A DNA stretch of 64,000 nt from Paranoxybacillus vitaminiphilus (GCF_003259935.1 NZ_QLMH01000004.1:184852-248851), one strand, 5' to 3'. Shown: positions 49,165 through 62,257, counted from the stretch's first letter. Made by a program: numbers and translations. Notes: generated by a model not told the origin, from the sequence alone.

Positions 49165-50550
49165 TTACTTTCCTAAGCAAAATTGCGAAAAGAGCTGATC
49201 AATCAAACTTTCATGGACTGTATCACCGATAATCTCACCTAGTAATTCCCATGTTCTTGTTAAATCGATTTGCACAATATCAATCGGCACTCCCGCTTCG
49301 ATGCCAGAAATCGCTTCTTCAACCGCCTGTTTCGCTTGATGAAGCAGCGCAATATGCCGAGAGTTAGATACGTACGTTAAATCATTTGCTTCAACAGCAC
49401 CCGTAAAGAATAGAGAAGAAATCGCTTCTTCCAATTCATCGATTCCCTTTTCCTCTAAAAGAGATGTCGTTACAATCGGCCAATTTCCTGCAAGCTCCCG
49501 GACGCGTTCCATGTCGATTTTCTGCGGTAAGTCCGTTTTATTGACAATAACAATCACATCCATATCCTTAACCGCTTCAAAAAGCTGTTCATCTTCCGGA
49601 GTTAGTTCCTCGCTATAATTCAAAACGAGTAAAATCAAATCCGCTTTTTTAAGTACTTCTCGTGAACGCTCCACTCCAATTCTTTCCACGATATCTTCCG
49701 TTTCCCGAATTCCCGCTGTATCAATTAATTTTAGCGGTACCCCTCGCACGTTTACATATTCTTCAATCACATCACGTGTTGTCCCTGGAATATCTGTAAC
49801 AATCGCTTTATTTTCATGAGCTAAACTGTTGAGCAATGATGACTTTCCAACATTCGGTCTGCCAATAATAGCAGTCGCCAAACCTTCCCGCAATATTTTC
49901 CCTTGCTGTGATGTTTGTAAAAGCTTATTAATCTCATCACGAACATAAAGCGCTTTTTCAATAAGCATGTTATGTGTCATTTCTTCAACGTCGTCATATT
50001 CTGGGTAATCGATGTTTACTTCAACATGGGCTAATGTTTCTAAAATCGCTTGCCGCAATCCGCGGATTAGCTTTGAAAGGCGCCCTTCCATTTGACTTAG
50101 CGCCACATTCATCGCCCGGTCCGTTTTCGCACGAATTAAATCCATAACTGCTTCCGCCTGGGACAAATCAATGCGCCCATTTAAAAAGGCGCGTTTTGTA
50201 AATTCTCCCGGTTCAGCTAAACGCGCTCCATTTGTTAATACAAGCTGTAAAACACGATTGACAGAAACGAGACCACCGTGACAATTAATTTCTACGACAT
50301 CTTCCCTTGTAAATGTTTTTGGCGCTCTCATCACCGTTACCATGACTTCTTCCACCGTTTGCCCTGAAGAAGGATCGATAATATGACCGTAATGAATCGT
50401 ATGAGATGGTACGTCTTTTAAGCGCTTGCCCCCGACTCCCTTAAAAATTTTATCAGCAATTTGTATCGCCTCATCTCCGCTTAGCCGGACAATCGCTATC
50501 GCTCCTTCTCCCAGCGGCGTCGAAATGGCTGCAATTGTATCAAACTCCAT
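49165..50550 (-). CDS. mnmE: tRNA modification GTPase MnmE (TrmE)
   Basis: 461 residues. N-terminal folate-binding dimerisation domain ([23 protein letters not shown]), helical domain interrupted by a GTPase domain ([32 protein letters not shown]), and the C-terminal FCLGK catalytic Cys motif. K+-dependent GTPase partner of MnmG. The 360-bp region upstream holds a DnaA-box cluster and a dispersed repeat. Confidence 0.98.
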   Translation of the reverse strand: MEFDTIAAISTPLGEGAIAIVRLSGDEAIQIADKIFKGVGGKRLKDVPSHTIHYGHIIDPSSGQTVEEVMVTVMRAPKTFTREDVVEINCHGGLVSVNRVLQLVLTNGARLAEPGEFTKRAFLNGRIDLSQAEAVMDLIRAKTDRAMNVALSQMEGRLSKLIRGLRQAILETLAHVEVNIDYPEYDDVEEMTHNMLIEKALYVRDEINKLLQTSQQGKILREGLATAIIGRPNVGKSSLLNSLAHENKAIVTDIPGTTRDVIEEYVNVRGVPLKLIDTAGIRETEDIVERIGVERSREVLKKADLILLVLNYSEELTPEDEQLFEAVKDMDVIVIVNKTDLPQKIDMERVRELAGNWPIVTTSLLEEKGIDELEEAISSLFFTGAVEANDLTYVSNSRHIALLHQAKQAVEEAISGIEAGVPIDIVQIDLTRTWELLGEIIGDTVHESLIDQLFSQFCLGK

Positions 50551-50653
50551 TTCCTATCACCTCTCTTTACTAAAACCGCCATCCTAATCTATATGATTAA
50601 ATCCCATTAATTCCGAATTGATTCCCTAAATTATTAAAATAACACATTTATAT

Positions 50654-50748
50654 TGTGAACAAAAGAAAATGTTTCTATATTCCCAGACATAAAAATTATC
50701 CACATTCAGTGTAATCATTCTAATTTTAACTTATCCACATGTGAATAA
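50654..50748. promoter_or_regulatory. DnaA-box cluster upstream of mnmE (trmE)
   Basis: Perfect TTATCCACA at 50696-50704 and 50731-50739; reversed TTATTCACA at 50740-50748, abutting the previous box; reversed TTGTTCACA at 50654-50662. From memory, B. subtilis has a DnaA-box cluster at trmE. Confidence 0.75.
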
Positions 50749-50817
50749 CAATAATAAACGTCAATATCCATTCATGAACAATTAAGACGAGCAAACATCC
50801 ATTTTGGCTTTAAAAAA

Positions 50818-50909
50818 TAAAGAGCTGACCCATAAGCAAAGTATCAAACCCCACAACACAATATATTGTGAAATGCACGTGAGGTCAGACACTTATGGAT
50901 CAGCCCCCC
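50818..50909. repeat. Dispersed palindromic intergenic repeat, copy 6 (khpB-mnmE)
   Basis: Outer GCTGACCCATAAG (50824-50836) and CTTATGGATCAGC (50892-50904) pair with one mismatch; the core ACAACACAATATATTGTGAAATGCACGTGAGGTCAGACAC lacks the central ~20 bp of longer copies. It lies directly at the khpB stop. Confidence 0.85.
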
Positions 50910-51530
50910 TTATCGAATGGGAGATATAACGATGTAGCGATGCGGTTCCGTTCCAACAGAATATGTTTTTATTCCTTGCCGCTCCGCTAAAGCGGCATGA
51001 ATAATTTTTCTTTCATAAGCTGGAAGCGGTTCTAACTTGACTTCTTTTCCCGTTTTTATTGCTTTATCCGCTAATTTTTGCGCTAATTGAGTGAGCGTCT
51101 CTTTTCGTCTCGCGCGATAGTTTTCTGCATCAATCGTAATGTGAATATAATGTTCCGAATACCGATTGGCTACAAGTTGAGCTAACAGTTGAAGCGAATT
51201 CAACGTTTGTCCATGTTTGCCGATTAATAAGGCAATTTGCTCACCGCTCAAAATAAATTCTGCATTTTTATCATTTTCTCTTTTTTGAATATCTGCTTGA
51301 ATCCCCATCTTTTCAATGACGGATTTCAAAAATTTCTCAGCTTCTTCTACAGGATCATAGATTAGCTTTGCTTTTACAACAGCCGGTCTTGCCCCAAAAA
51401 TCCCTAAAAAACCTTTCTTTCCTTCATCGACAATAATGATTTCCGCCCGTTCTTTCGAAACATTTAGTTGAGCTAAAGCTAGGTTGACTGCTTCTTCGAC
51501 AGTTTGGGCCGTAGCAGTTACTTCTTTCAC
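50910..51530 (-). CDS. khpB: RNA-binding protein KhpB (Jag/EloR)
   Basis: 206 residues, GTG start. Jag N-terminal domain ([21 protein letters not shown]), KH domain ([26 protein letters not shown] region, residues ~95-150) and C-terminal R3H domain ([29 protein letters not shown]). Partner of KhpA; it affects cell elongation and sporulation mRNA in Firmicutes. Overlaps yidC1 by 4 bp. Confidence 0.95.
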   Translation of the reverse strand: MKEVTATAQTVEEAVNLALAQLNVSKERAEIIIVDEGKKGFLGIFGARPAVVKAKLIYDPVEEAEKFLKSVIEKMGIQADIQKRENDKNAEFILSGEQIALLIGKHGQTLNSLQLLAQLVANRYSEHYIHITIDAENYRARRKETLTQLAQKLADKAIKTGKEVKLEPLPAYERKIIHAALAERQGIKTYSVGTEPHRYIVISPIR

Positions 51531-52297
51531 TTCTTCGCTCCTCCTGAATTAGCAGTCTTTATATCTGGGCCTTTAATAAAGTATGTTTGAATAATCATAA
51601 AGATGTTGCCAACTACCCAATACAATGATAGCGCTGCCGGGAAATTAATCGCAAAAATGACGATCATAATCGGCATCATCCAGAGCATCATTGCCATTTG
51701 CGGATTTTGCTGTTCCGTTCCGGCCATAATCATTTTTTGCTGAATAAAAGTAGTTACTCCAGCTATTAGCGGTAGAATATAGTACGGATCTTTATCTCCC
51801 AGATCAAACCATAAGAAATTATGGTTTGCGATTTCTTCTGTTCGCATAATGGCATGATAAAAACCTATCAAAATCGGCATCTGAATTAAAAGCGGGAAGC
51901 AGCCTGCCAAAGGATTTACTCCGTGCTTTTGGAACAATAGCATCGTTTCCTGCTGCAGCTTTTGCTGCGTTTGCATATCTTTAGAGCTGTATTTTTCCCG
52001 CAGCTTTTGCAATTCTGGCTGGAGGGCTTGCATAGCTTTTGAGTTTCTCGTCTGCTGAATCATTAGCGGCAAAATAACTAAACGAATTAAAACGGTAACA
52101 ATAATAATCGCCAAACCATAATTGGCATTAAACAGATTCGCAAAATATGTGATTAGCCATGAAAGCGGATAAACAATGTACTGATTCCAAAATCCTTTGC
52201 TCTCTGGTGTAATTGGTTCGTTTATTTGTGTACAACCTGACATAAAGGCTAACAAGGCTACTAGTAAAAATGCCAACCAAATCCGCCTTTTCACCAT
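51527..52297 (-). CDS. spoIIIJ: Membrane protein insertase YidC1/SpoIIIJ
   Basis: 256 residues. Lipoprotein signal with lipobox FMSGC (Cys22), then about five transmembrane helices of the Oxa1/YidC core ([69 protein letters not shown]). It inserts proteins such as F0 c and, in B. subtilis, supports forespore sigma-G activation. The khpB-spoIIIJ-rnpA-rpmH order is canonical. Confidence 0.96.
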   Translation of the reverse strand: MVKRRIWLAFLLVALLAFMSGCTQINEPITPESKGFWNQYIVYPLSWLITYFANLFNANYGLAIIIVTVLIRLVILPLMIQQTRNSKAMQALQPELQKLREKYSSKDMQTQQKLQQETMLLFQKHGVNPLAGCFPLLIQMPILIGFYHAIMRTEEIANHNFLWFDLGDKDPYYILPLIAGVTTFIQQKMIMAGTEQQNPQMAMMLWMMPIMIVIFAINFPAALSLYWVVGNIFMIIQTYFIKGPDIKTANSGGAKK

Positions 52298-52378
52298 TTT
52301 TTCCTCCTAACATTTAAATATTCGGGCACATCCATTATGTATTTTAACATTATCATAGCTAAAATGGCTGTCCAAATG

Positions 52379-52735
52379 TCATTTATTAATGATTCCAGCC
52401 TTTCTAAAAACATGGATTAAACTTTTCTTTACTTCCGCATATTCCATCTCCGAAACAGGCATTCTCGCAATAATCACATAATCCTTGCCTGGAGCGATTT
52501 GTTCCCTCATCTCTAAAAACACTTGTCTTATATATCGTTTAATTCGATTTCTAACTACAGCTTTGCCAAGTTTTTTGCTCACTGACAACCCGACACGAAA
52601 GTAAGGCTGCTCCGGCTTATCAAGCACGTAAATAACGAACTGGCGATTTGCTGTTGATCTTCCGTTTTGAAACACTTCTTGAAACTCGTCATTTTTCTTT
52701 ATGCGATATTTTTTCTTTATCCCAAGACACAACAC
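52379..52735 (-). CDS. rnpA: Ribonuclease P protein component
   Basis: ~118 residues. [29 protein letters not shown] and the RNR motif [17 protein letters not shown] are family hallmarks. Basic protein binding RNase P RNA for 5' maturation of tRNAs. No ATG is available: the frame opens with adjacent GTG and TTG codons (52735, 52732) just after GGGAG, giving an unusual MLCLG-like start before the usual KKKYRIKKN. The exact start is uncertain. Confidence 0.93.
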   Translation of the reverse strand: MLCLGIKKKYRIKKNDEFQEVFQNGRSTANRQFVIYVLDKPEQPYFRVGLSVSKKLGKAVVRNRIKRYIRQVFLEMREQIAPGKDYVIIARMPVSEMEYAEVKKSLIHVFRKAGIINK

Positions 52736-52778
52736 ACTCCCATATTCGTTCGGGATTTTATGATGAAAGCAAGCTTAG

Positions 52779-52806
52779 AAAAAAGACCACTGAGGTTTCA
52801 GTGGCC
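52779..52806 (-). terminator. Terminator between rpmH and rnpA
   Basis: GGCCACTGA and TCAGTGGTC pair with a 4-base loop, then T6 on the - strand, starting at the rpmH stop codon. Partial read-through would feed rnpA. Confidence 0.85.
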
Positions 52807-52940
52807 TATGCTGATAATACTTTTCTTCCTTTACGACGACGACGAGCAAGAACTTTACGTCCGTTCTTTGTGCTCATGCGAGCGCGGAAACCATGAACTT
52901 TGCTGCGCTTACGCTTATTTGGTTGGTAAGTTCTTTTCAT
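52806..52940 (-). CDS. rpmH: 50S ribosomal protein L34
   Basis: 44 residues, too short for routine frame lists: [20 protein letters not shown] at the start, then an Arg/Lys-rich end ([15 protein letters not shown]). The GGGAGGTG ribosome-binding site is seven bases before the ATG. It lies next to oriC, divergent from dnaA, as in nearly all bacteria. Binds 23S rRNA domain III region. Confidence 0.98.
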   Translation of the reverse strand: MKRTYQPNKRKRSKVHGFRARMSTKNGRKVLARRRRKGRKVLSA

Positions 52941-53040
52941 TATATGACACCTCCCTGAGGAATAACTGTTACGGGCAGTCTTTCTAATTATAGTGAGAAA
53001 TCTATAAAAATGTCAACCGTCCCAGGAGTATCTTTCTGCA

Positions 53041-53320
53041 AAATGTACAAAGTTCAATGTGGATAATTTTTTTCGTTATTTTTATATTATCCACAACATT
53101 TATCGACATTTTTTTCACATTTTATCCTTATGTGGATAATAACTTTTCCACATCTTTGGTTATTGTGGATAATTTTAAAAACTCATTGCAACATAATAGT
53201 TTATCTGTTATTATATTGTTGTTTTTACTTTGGATAATTTATGTGAACAAGTTGTTTATCCACAAACTGTGAATAAGTTGTGGACATTGTATTCAACATG
53301 TGAATAAAAATTATCCACAA
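53041..53320. promoter_or_regulatory. oriC, upstream DnaA-box array (incA/incB-like)
   Basis: Between rpmH and dnaA. Perfect TTATCCACA, either strand, at 53058-53066, 53087-53095, 53131-53139, 53164-53172, 53256-53264 and 53311-53319. One-mismatch boxes at 53144-53152, 53229-53237, 53268-53276 and 53299-53307; a two-mismatch box (TTGTTCACA) at 53242-53250. At least eleven boxes in 265 bp of A/T-rich DNA. It may also allow autoregulation of dnaA. I see no credible gene in the interval; a short open frame across it is chance. Confidence 0.93.
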
Positions 53321-53452
53321 AACGTGGATTTTGTCGAAATATCTTAATTATTTCCTATTTATATGTTTTTCCACATTTGCATTTTTATAACCTTATATTC
53401 ATTCGGTTTATACTGTTATACAACAACCTCTTGTGTAAAGGAGGGACAATGG

Positions 53453-54802
53453 GTGGAAAATATACATGATTTATGGAATAAAGCACTCGAAGAAATTGAA
53501 AAGAAAATCAGCAAGCCCAGCTTTGAAACATGGTTAAAGTCAACAAAAGCCCACTCTCTTAAAGGTGATACTCTCGTCATCATAGCCCCTAACGAATTTG
53601 CAAGAGACTGGCTAGACTCCCGCTATGCCAACTTAATTGCTGAAACGATTTATGACATTACTGGTGAAGAGCTGAAAATCAAGTTTATTATTCCGCAAAA
53701 TCAAAGCGAGGAAGAGTTTAACATAAAGCCCGCCATCAAAAAACATCGGAAAACAGAGGAAGAACAAACAGAACTGCCGCAAAGCATGTTGAATCCAAAA
53801 TATACTTTTGATACGTTTGTCATCGGTTCTGGAAATCGCTTTGCCCATGCAGCTTCATTAGCGGTAGCGGAAGCGCCTGCTAAAGCATATAATCCTCTTT
53901 TCATATACGGCGGTGTAGGATTAGGAAAGACGCACTTAATGCATGCCATTGGTCACTATGTGATTGAGCACAATCCATCGGCAAAGGTTGTCTACCTATC
54001 TTCTGAAAAATTTACAAACGAGTTCATTAACTCAATTCGCGATAACAAGGCGGTCGATTTTCGCAATAAATATAGAAATGTCGACGTTCTATTAATTGAC
54101 GATATTCAATTTTTGGCGGGAAAAGAACAGACACAAGAAGAATTTTTCCATACATTTAATACGCTTCATGAAGAAAGTAAACAAATAGTTATTTCTAGCG
54201 ACCGACCGCCAAAAGAAATCCCAACGCTTGAAGATCGTCTGCGTTCACGCTTTGAATGGGGGCTTATTACGGACATCACTCCTCCTGATTTGGAAACACG
54301 AATTGCCATCCTCCGTAAAAAAGCCAAAGCGGAAGGATTTGATATTCCAAATGAGGTTATGCTTTATATAGCAAACCAAATTGACTCCAATATCCGTGAG
54401 CTTGAGGGAGCACTCATCCGCGTAGTCGCTTACTCATCATTAATTAACAAAGAAATTAATGCTGACTTAGCCGCTGAGGCTCTAAAGGACATTATTCCAA
54501 GCTCAAAACCGAAAGTCATTACCATTCAGGATATTCAAAGAGTAGTTGGAGAGCATTTTAATGTAAAGTTAGAAGACTTTAAAGCTAAGAAGAGAACAAA
54601 ATCGGTAGCTTTTCCGCGTCAAATCGCCATGTATCTTTCCCGCGAATTAACCGATTGTTCTTTACCGAAAATTGGTGAGGAGTTTGGCGGACGGGATCAT
54701 ACAACGGTCATTCACGCTCATGAAAAAATTTCTAAGCTCTTGCAAACGGATGTCCAATTGCAAAAACATTTAAAAGAAATTCAAGAAAAATTAAAACATT
54801 AA
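53453..54802 (+). CDS. dnaA: Chromosomal replication initiator DnaA
   Basis: 449 residues from a GTG at 53453, with AAAGGAGG eight bases upstream; this gives [18 protein letters not shown], the normal DnaA start, and the longer frame covers the promoter. Domain I to ~80, a linker with the [10 protein letters not shown] region, AAA+ domain III with Walker [14 protein letters not shown] and [11 protein letters not shown], and domain IV with the box-binding helix-turn-helix [22 protein letters not shown]. It binds the boxes on both sides of its own gene and melts the origin. Confidence 0.98.
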   Translation: MENIHDLWNKALEEIEKKISKPSFETWLKSTKAHSLKGDTLVIIAPNEFARDWLDSRYANLIAETIYDITGEELKIKFIIPQNQSEEEFNIKPAIKKHRKTEEEQTELPQSMLNPKYTFDTFVIGSGNRFAHAASLAVAEAPAKAYNPLFIYGGVGLGKTHLMHAIGHYVIEHNPSAKVVYLSSEKFTNEFINSIRDNKAVDFRNKYRNVDVLLIDDIQFLAGKEQTQEEFFHTFNTLHEESKQIVISSDRPPKEIPTLEDRLRSRFEWGLITDITPPDLETRIAILRKKAKAEGFDIPNEVMLYIANQIDSNIRELEGALIRVVAYSSLINKEINADLAAEALKDIIPSSKPKVITIQDIQRVVGEHFNVKLEDFKAKKRTKSVAFPRQIAMYLSRELTDCSLPKIGEEFGGRDHTTVIHAHEKISKLLQTDVQLQKHLKEIQEKLKH

Positions 54803-54824
54803 AAAGCGGACTACTTGAACTTTT

Positions 54825-54985
54825 TCTGGATAATGTGAATAACAATAGATTATTTTACACAGTTTGTCCACATGTGGATAGACTGTGTTTCCTTTGTTTT
54901 TTCAAGGTTATCCACATGTTAACAATACCTACTACTACTTTTATTATTTTTTAGAAATAATAAAATAAAATATATTTTTCGCGGA
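54825..54985 (+). promoter_or_regulatory. oriC, dnaA-dnaN region with DnaA-trio and unwinding element (incC-like)
   Basis: DnaA boxes at 54834-54842 (TTATTCACA reversed), 54864-54872 (TTGTCCACA), 54873-54881 (CTATCCACA reversed) and a perfect TTATCCACA at 54908-54916; TTATCCAGA reversed at 54825-54833. Twelve bases after the perfect box comes CTACTACTACTT (54929-54940), a DnaA-trio run, then A/T-only-like DNA to ~54980. This matches the B. subtilis basal unwinding layout. Confidence 0.88.
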
Positions 54986-55012
54986 AAAAGATTATTTAGG
55001 AGGAACTTGTTG

Positions 55013-56149
55013 ATGAAATTTGTGATTCAGCGTGACTATTTAGTTCGAAGCGTTCAAGATGTAATGAAAGCCATCTCTTCAAGAACAACTATTCCAATCT
55101 TAACGGGAATTAAAATTACAGCAACCGAACAGGGAATTACGTTAACTGGAAGCGATTCGGATATTTCTATCGAATCCTTTATTCCGATAGAAGAAGAGGA
55201 TAAAGTCATAGTAGAAATACTAGAACCAGGAAGCATTGTTCTACCAGCTCGCTTCTTTGGTGAAATTGTAAAAAAACTCCCAAAAGAGACAGTAGAAATC
55301 GAAATACAAAATCAGTTTTTAACAATTATTCGTTCAGGAAAAGCTGAATTTAATCTTAATGGATTAGATGCAGAAGAATATCCACGTCTGCCGCAAATCA
55401 AAGAAGAAAATGTATTTAAAATTCCTACAGATTTACTAAAAACACTTATTCGCCAAACCGTTTTTGCCGTTTCCACTTCAGAAACTAGGCCGATCTTGAC
55501 AGGTGTAAACTGGAAGGTGGAAAACAATGAACTCATCTGTATTGCAACAGATAGCCATCGCTTAGCATTGCGGAAAGCGAAAATCGAAACAGAAAGCGAA
55601 GCATCTTACAATGTTGTCATTCCGGGAAAAAGTTTGAATGAATTAAGCAAAATTTTAGATGATACGACAGAACTAGTAGATATTGTTATTACAGAAAACC
55701 AAATCCTGTTTAAAACAAAACATTTGTTATTTTTCTCAAGACTCCTTGAAGGAAATTATCCAGAGACATCCCGTTTAATTCCTGCAGATAGCAAAACAGA
55801 TGTTATAGTAAATGCAAAAGAGTTTTTCCAAGCTATTGATCGTGCCTCTCTTTTGGCAAGAGAAGGCAGAAATAATGTAGTAAAATTAACGACTTTGCAG
55901 GATGGAGTCATTGAGATTTCCTCTAATTCTCCTGAGATCGGAAAAGTGATTGAGGAAATCCAAAGCGAATCTATCACAGGAGAAGAATTAAAAATTTCTT
56001 TTAGTGCAAAATATATGATGGAGGCTCTCAAAGCGTTGGAGGGGACAGAAATTAAAATTAGCTTTACTGGAGCAATGCGACCATTTTTAATTCGCCCGAT
56101 TAATGATGAATCGATGCTTCAGCTTATTCTCCCTGTAAGAACGTATTAA
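55013..56149 (+). CDS. dnaN: DNA polymerase III beta subunit (sliding clamp)
   Basis: 378 residues from the ATG at 55013 (AGGAGG nine bases before; two TTG codons just upstream are unlikely). Three repeated clamp domains; MKFVIQRDYLVRSVQDVMKAISSRTTIPILTGI is the N-terminal signature and MLQLILPVRTY the C-terminus. Ring dimer tethering polymerase, and target of YabA/Noc-type regulation of DnaA. A terminator follows. Confidence 0.98.
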   Translation: MKFVIQRDYLVRSVQDVMKAISSRTTIPILTGIKITATEQGITLTGSDSDISIESFIPIEEEDKVIVEILEPGSIVLPARFFGEIVKKLPKETVEIEIQNQFLTIIRSGKAEFNLNGLDAEEYPRLPQIKEENVFKIPTDLLKTLIRQTVFAVSTSETRPILTGVNWKVENNELICIATDSHRLALRKAKIETESEASYNVVIPGKSLNELSKILDDTTELVDIVITENQILFKTKHLLFFSRLLEGNYPETSRLIPADSKTDVIVNAKEFFQAIDRASLLAREGRNNVVKLTTLQDGVIEISSNSPEIGKVIEEIQSESITGEELKISFSAKYMMEALKALEGTEIKISFTGAMRPFLIRPINDESMLQLILPVRTY

Positions 56150-56155
56150 AAAAAC

Positions 56156-56197
56156 GAAAGCTGCTGGAAAGACGGGATTCTGGCAGCTTTCTTTTCT
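56156..56197 (+). terminator. Terminator after dnaN
   Basis: GAAAGCTGC and GCAGCTTTC pair, extended inside by GGAA/TTCT, and are followed by TTTTCT. Confidence 0.8.
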
Positions 56198-56257
56198 ATG
56201 GAGAAAATTTTTAGTAAAATAAAATAATGGACAGTTTTTACGAAAGAGAGCGATTGA

Positions 56258-56476
56258 ATGATGGTTGAGAAAATTAAAATTTCTACAGATACAATTACAC
56301 TAGGTCAATTATTAAAATTAGCGAACGTAATTGAAACTGGCGGCATGGCGAAATGGTTTTTGCAAAACTATGAAGTATATGTAAATGGAGAGCGCGAGAG
56401 CCGCCGCGGCCGCAAACTAAAGCCTGAAGATGTAGTCGAAATTAAAGGACACGGTACCTTTACTGTAATCGCATAG
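56258..56476 (+). CDS. rlbA: S4-domain RNA-binding protein RlbA (YaaA)
   Basis: 72 residues (70-71 if a later start is used). S4-like fold: [50 protein letters not shown]. Located between dnaN and recF in all bacilli; suggested to help ribosome large-subunit assembly. Ends 16 bp before recF, so co-transcribed. Confidence 0.93.
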   Translation: MMVEKIKISTDTITLGQLLKLANVIETGGMAKWFLQNYEVYVNGERESRRGRKLKPEDVVEIKGHGTFTVIA

Positions 56477-56492
56477 AGTAGGTGAAGTACCT

Positions 56493-57608
56493 TTGTTTTT
56501 AACAAATTTATGCTTAAAAAATTACCGTAATTATAAAAGCGCCGAGCTTCAGTTTGAAAATAAAGTAAATATCATTTTAGGGGAAAATGCCCAAGGGAAA
56601 ACGAATGTGATGGAAGCCATTTATGTTTTAGCGATGGCAAAATCCCATCGTACTTCTAACGATAAAGACCTTATTCGTTGGGAAGAGGAATATGCTAAAA
56701 TAGAAGGGAGAGCCATAAAACGAAAAGGCCCGTTATCTTTAGAATTAATTATCTCCAAAAAAGGTAAAAAGGCACGTAGCAATCATATTGAGCAACCAAA
56801 GTTAAGCCAATATGTCGGAAATATTAATGTTGTCATGTTTGCTCCTGAGGATTTGAATCTTGTCAAAGGAAGTCCTCGAATAAGAAGGCGTTTTATCGAC
56901 ATGGAAATTGGACAAGTTTCCCCTGTTTATATGCATGATTTAAGCCAATACCAAAAAATTTTGCAGCAAAGAAATCATTATTTAAAACTACTTCAATCGA
57001 AGCAGCATAACGATGAAACAATGCTTGAAGTATTAACGGATCAATTAATTGAATTGGCTGCTAAGATTACACTGAAACGCTACCAGTTTTTAGAACTTTT
57101 ACAAAAATGGGCTGAACCGATTCACTATGAGATAAGCAGAGGGCTTGAAACATTGCGGATAAAATATCATTCATCTGTTGATGTATCAGAAGACGTGGAT
57201 TTGTCGAGAATAATAGAAGCATATAACGAGAAGTTTGCTAAAATAAAGGGTAGAGAAATAGATAGGGGAACAACGTTAGTGGGCCCACATCGTGATGATT
57301 TAGCATTTGATGTGAATGGGAAAGATGTGCAAACATTCGGCTCGCAAGGCCAGCAACGAACAACGGCTCTCTCTTTAAAATTAGCGGAAATTGAACTCAT
57401 TTTTTCTGAGATTGGCGATTATCCAATCTTGCTGTTGGATGATGTTTTATCAGAGCTTGATGATTTTCGCCAAACCCATTTGCTCAATACTATACAAGGA
57501 AAAGTGCAGACATTTGTAACGACAACGAGTATTGATGGAATAGAGCATGAGGTAATGAAAGAAGCGGATATATATAAAGTGGTTTCAGGACAAATTGCCA
57601 AGGTTTAG
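56493..57608 (+). CDS. recF: DNA replication and repair protein RecF
   Basis: 371 residues, TTG start with AGTAGGTGA six bases before. SMC-like ATPase: [46 protein letters not shown] (Walker A), signature [21 protein letters not shown] and Walker [14 protein letters not shown]. Loads RecA at gapped DNA. The remB (yaaB) gene that separates recF and gyrB in B. subtilis is absent: only 39 bp lie between. Confidence 0.97.
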   Translation: MFLTNLCLKNYRNYKSAELQFENKVNIILGENAQGKTNVMEAIYVLAMAKSHRTSNDKDLIRWEEEYAKIEGRAIKRKGPLSLELIISKKGKKARSNHIEQPKLSQYVGNINVVMFAPEDLNLVKGSPRIRRRFIDMEIGQVSPVYMHDLSQYQKILQQRNHYLKLLQSKQHNDETMLEVLTDQLIELAAKITLKRYQFLELLQKWAEPIHYEISRGLETLRIKYHSSVDVSEDVDLSRIIEAYNEKFAKIKGREIDRGTTLVGPHRDDLAFDVNGKDVQTFGSQGQQRTTALSLKLAEIELIFSEIGDYPILLLDDVLSELDDFRQTHLLNTIQGKVQTFVTTTSIDGIEHEVMKEADIYKVVSGQIAKV

Positions 57609-57638
57609 TTTTTTACTGTTTTTTATAGGAAAGCGTAG

Positions 57639-59570
<1,932 letters not shown>

Positions 59571-59671
59571 GGATAGATGATGTATCTATCCTTCTTTGTA
59601 CATTGGAGAGTGTTTGCTAATCACCCTCCCAAAATTTTAAAAAAGTGAACTTCTAAGGGAGGTTCGTTTCT

Positions 59672-62143
59672 ATGTCGGAAAATCAAAATTTACGAATTAG
59701 AGAAGTCAATATTAGCCAGGAAATGCGTTCGTCGTTCCTTGATTATGCGATGAGCGTTATTGTATCGCGTGCTCTTCCGGATGTACGTGACGGTTTAAAG
59801 CCGGTACATCGCCGTATTTTATATGCGATGCATGATTTAGGAATGACAGCCGATAAGCCGTATAAAAAATCTGCGCGTATCGTCGGTGAAGTTATTGGTA
59901 AATACCATCCTCATGGAGATGCTGCTGTTTATGATACGATGGTGCGCATGGCACAAGACTTTAACTATCGCTACATGCTTGTTGACGGCCATGGAAACTT
60001 TGGTTCCATTGATGGGGATGCTGCAGCAGCAATGCGTTACACCGAAGCGCGCATGTCCAAAATAGCAATGGAACTTTTGCGCGACATTAATAAAGATACG
60101 ATTGACTACCAAGATAACTACGACGGTTCGGAAAAAGAACCAGTTGTGCTGCCTTCAAGATTTCCAAACTTACTTGTTAATGGTTCGTCGGGTATTGCTG
60201 TCGGAATGGCAACAAACATTCCGCCTCATCAGCTTGGCGAAGTGATTGATGCCATTTTAGCTTTAAGTAAAGACCCTGATATTACCATTGCTGAATTAAT
60301 GGAAATCGTCCCAGGACCAGACTTCCCAACAGGCGGTCAGATTATTGGCCGCAGCGGCATTCGTAAAGCATATGAAACGGGGCGCGGCTCCATTACATTA
60401 CGGGCAAAAGTAGAAATTGAGAAAAATGCAAGCGGAAAAGAAACGATTATTGTTCGGGAACTTCCTTATCAAGTGAATAAAGCAAAACTAATCGAAAAAA
60501 TTGCTGAGCTCGTCCGCGAAAAGAAAATTGAAGGAATCACTGATTTGCGCGATGAATCCGACCGCAACGGCATGAGAATTGTTATTGAAGTGAGAAAAGA
60601 TGCCAATGCCAATGTCATTTTAAATAACTTATATAAACAAACGGCTTTGCAAACCAGTTTCGGTATTAATATGCTTGCCTTAGTAGATGGAGAGCCAAAA
60701 GTTTTAAATTTAAAGCAATGCTTAAATCATTATTTAGACCATCAAAAAGTAGTGATTCGTCGTCGTACAGCTTATGAATTGAAAAAAGCTGAAGCGCGGG
60801 CGCATATTTTAGAAGGGTTGCGAATTGCCCTTGATCACTTAGATGAAGTAATCAACTTAATTCGCAGCTCACAAACTACTGAAATTGCAAGAGAAGGGTT
60901 AATGCGGCAATTTTCTTTAACGGAAAGACAAGCCCAAGCGATTTTAGATATGCGTCTCCAAAGGCTTACAGGTTTAGAACGCGAAAAAATCGAACAAGAG
61001 TATAAAGATTTAGTAAAATTAATCAGCGAATTGAAAGCCATTTTGGCAGACGAGGAGAAAGTTTTACAAATCATTCGCGACGAGCTGCTTGAAATTAAAG
61101 AAAGATTCAATGATGAGCGCAGAACAGAAATTGTTGTTGGTAGCGTTGAAGAAATCGATGATGAGGATTTGATTCCGCGCGAAAATATTGTCGTAACCTT
61201 AACACATAAAGGTTATATTAAGCGTTTGCCTGTATCGACATATAAGAGCCAAAGAAGAGGCGGTAGAGGTATTCAAGGAATGAACACAAACGAAGACGAC
61301 TTTGTTGAACATCTATTAATTACCTCTACCCATAATACAATTTTATTTTTCACAAACAAAGGAAAAGTATACCGCGCCAAAGGTTATGAAATTCCGGAGT
61401 TTGGACGTACTGCGAAAGGAATACCGATTGTTAATTTGTTAGAAATTGATAAAGACGAATGGATTAATACAATTATTAACATTGATGAGTTCGATGATGA
61501 TTCATTCCTCTTCTTTACTACAAAAGAAGGAATTGCGAAACGCTCACCGTTGTCTTCATTCTTGAATATTCGTAATAATGGATTAATCGCTATTAGCTTG
61601 CGTGAGGGAGATGAATTAATCTCTGTTAAACTTACGGATGGTTCTAAAGATATTATCGTTGGAACGAAAAAAGGCATGTTAATTCGTTTTCCGGAGACAG
61701 ATGTACGAACAATGGGAAGAAATGCTACAGGCGTAAAAGCCATTACGTTGGATGCCGATGATGAAGTCGTCGGTATGGAAATATTAGATGAAGGCTCAGA
61801 CGTTTTAGTTGTTACAAAAAATGGATATGGAAAGCGTACTCCAGCCTCAGAGTATCGCATTCAAAGCAGAGGCGGCAAAGGATTAAAAACTTGCAATATC
61901 ACCGAGAAAAATGGAGACGTTGTTGCGGTAAAAACAGTGACGGGTGAAGAAGATTTAATGTTAATCACTGCAAGCGGAATATTAATTCGCATCGCTGTCA
62001 GCGATATTTCGCGCATGGGCAGAAATACACAGGGTGTTAAGCTTATCCGTCTATCTGACGATAATGAAAATGAATACGTTGCTACAGTGGCTAAAGTGCC
62101 GAAAGAGGAAGAAAAAGATAGCGAAGGAATTGAGGAGCACTAA
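59672..62143 (+). CDS. gyrA: DNA gyrase subunit A
   Basis: 823 residues. N-terminal breakage-reunion domain with catalytic Tyr in [15 protein letters not shown] and the region [20 protein letters not shown]-terminal beta-pinwheel DNA-wrapping domain with the GyrA box [10 protein letters not shown] (about 530). Position 84, Ser in B. subtilis and E. coli-like enzymes, is Ala here; Asp88 is kept. Followed by a dispersed repeat that acts as terminator. Confidence 0.98.
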   Translation: MSENQNLRIREVNISQEMRSSFLDYAMSVIVSRALPDVRDGLKPVHRRILYAMHDLGMTADKPYKKSARIVGEVIGKYHPHGDAAVYDTMVRMAQDFNYRYMLVDGHGNFGSIDGDAAAAMRYTEARMSKIAMELLRDINKDTIDYQDNYDGSEKEPVVLPSRFPNLLVNGSSGIAVGMATNIPPHQLGEVIDAILALSKDPDITIAELMEIVPGPDFPTGGQIIGRSGIRKAYETGRGSITLRAKVEIEKNASGKETIIVRELPYQVNKAKLIEKIAELVREKKIEGITDLRDESDRNGMRIVIEVRKDANANVILNNLYKQTALQTSFGINMLALVDGEPKVLNLKQCLNHYLDHQKVVIRRRTAYELKKAEARAHILEGLRIALDHLDEVINLIRSSQTTEIAREGLMRQFSLTERQAQAILDMRLQRLTGLEREKIEQEYKDLVKLISELKAILADEEKVLQIIRDELLEIKERFNDERRTEIVVGSVEEIDDEDLIPRENIVVTLTHKGYIKRLPVSTYKSQRRGGRGIQGMNTNEDDFVEHLLITSTHNTILFFTNKGKVYRAKGYEIPEFGRTAKGIPIVNLLEIDKDEWINTIINIDEFDDDSFLFFTTKEGIAKRSPLSSFLNIRNNGLIAISLREGDELISVKLTDGSKDIIVGTKKGMLIRFPETDVRTMGRNATGVKAITLDADDEVVGMEILDEGSDVLVVTKNGYGKRTPASEYRIQSRGGKGLKTCNITEKNGDVVAVKTVTGEEDLMLITASGILIRIAVSDISRMGRNTQGVKLIRLSDDNENEYVATVAKVPKEEEKDSEGIEEH

Positions 62144-62151
62144 AACAAACA

Positions 62152-62257
62152 TAGAGGCTGACCCAAAAGCAATGTCAGACCCTGCAACACAATATATAGA
62201 GTGCAATATATTGTGAAATGCGCGTGAGGTCAGACACTTATGGGTCAGCCCCTTTTT
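62152..62257. repeat. Dispersed palindromic intergenic repeat, copy 7 (after gyrA)
   Basis: Outer GGCTGACCCA (62156-62165) and TGGGTCAGCC (62241-62250) are perfect, followed by a T run. Inside: AATGTCAGACCCTGCAACACAATATATAG and GCAATATATTGTGAAATGCGCGTGAGGTCAGACACTT. A clear terminator for gyrA. Confidence 0.9.

Noticed and set aside
53057..53272. Small + strand open frame in oriC
   Set aside because: Composed of DnaA boxes and A/T-rich DNA, no ribosome-binding site or recognisable protein.
61384..61860. 158-codon - strand frame inside gyrA
   Set aside because: Ser-rich shadow of the pinwheel domain coding strand.
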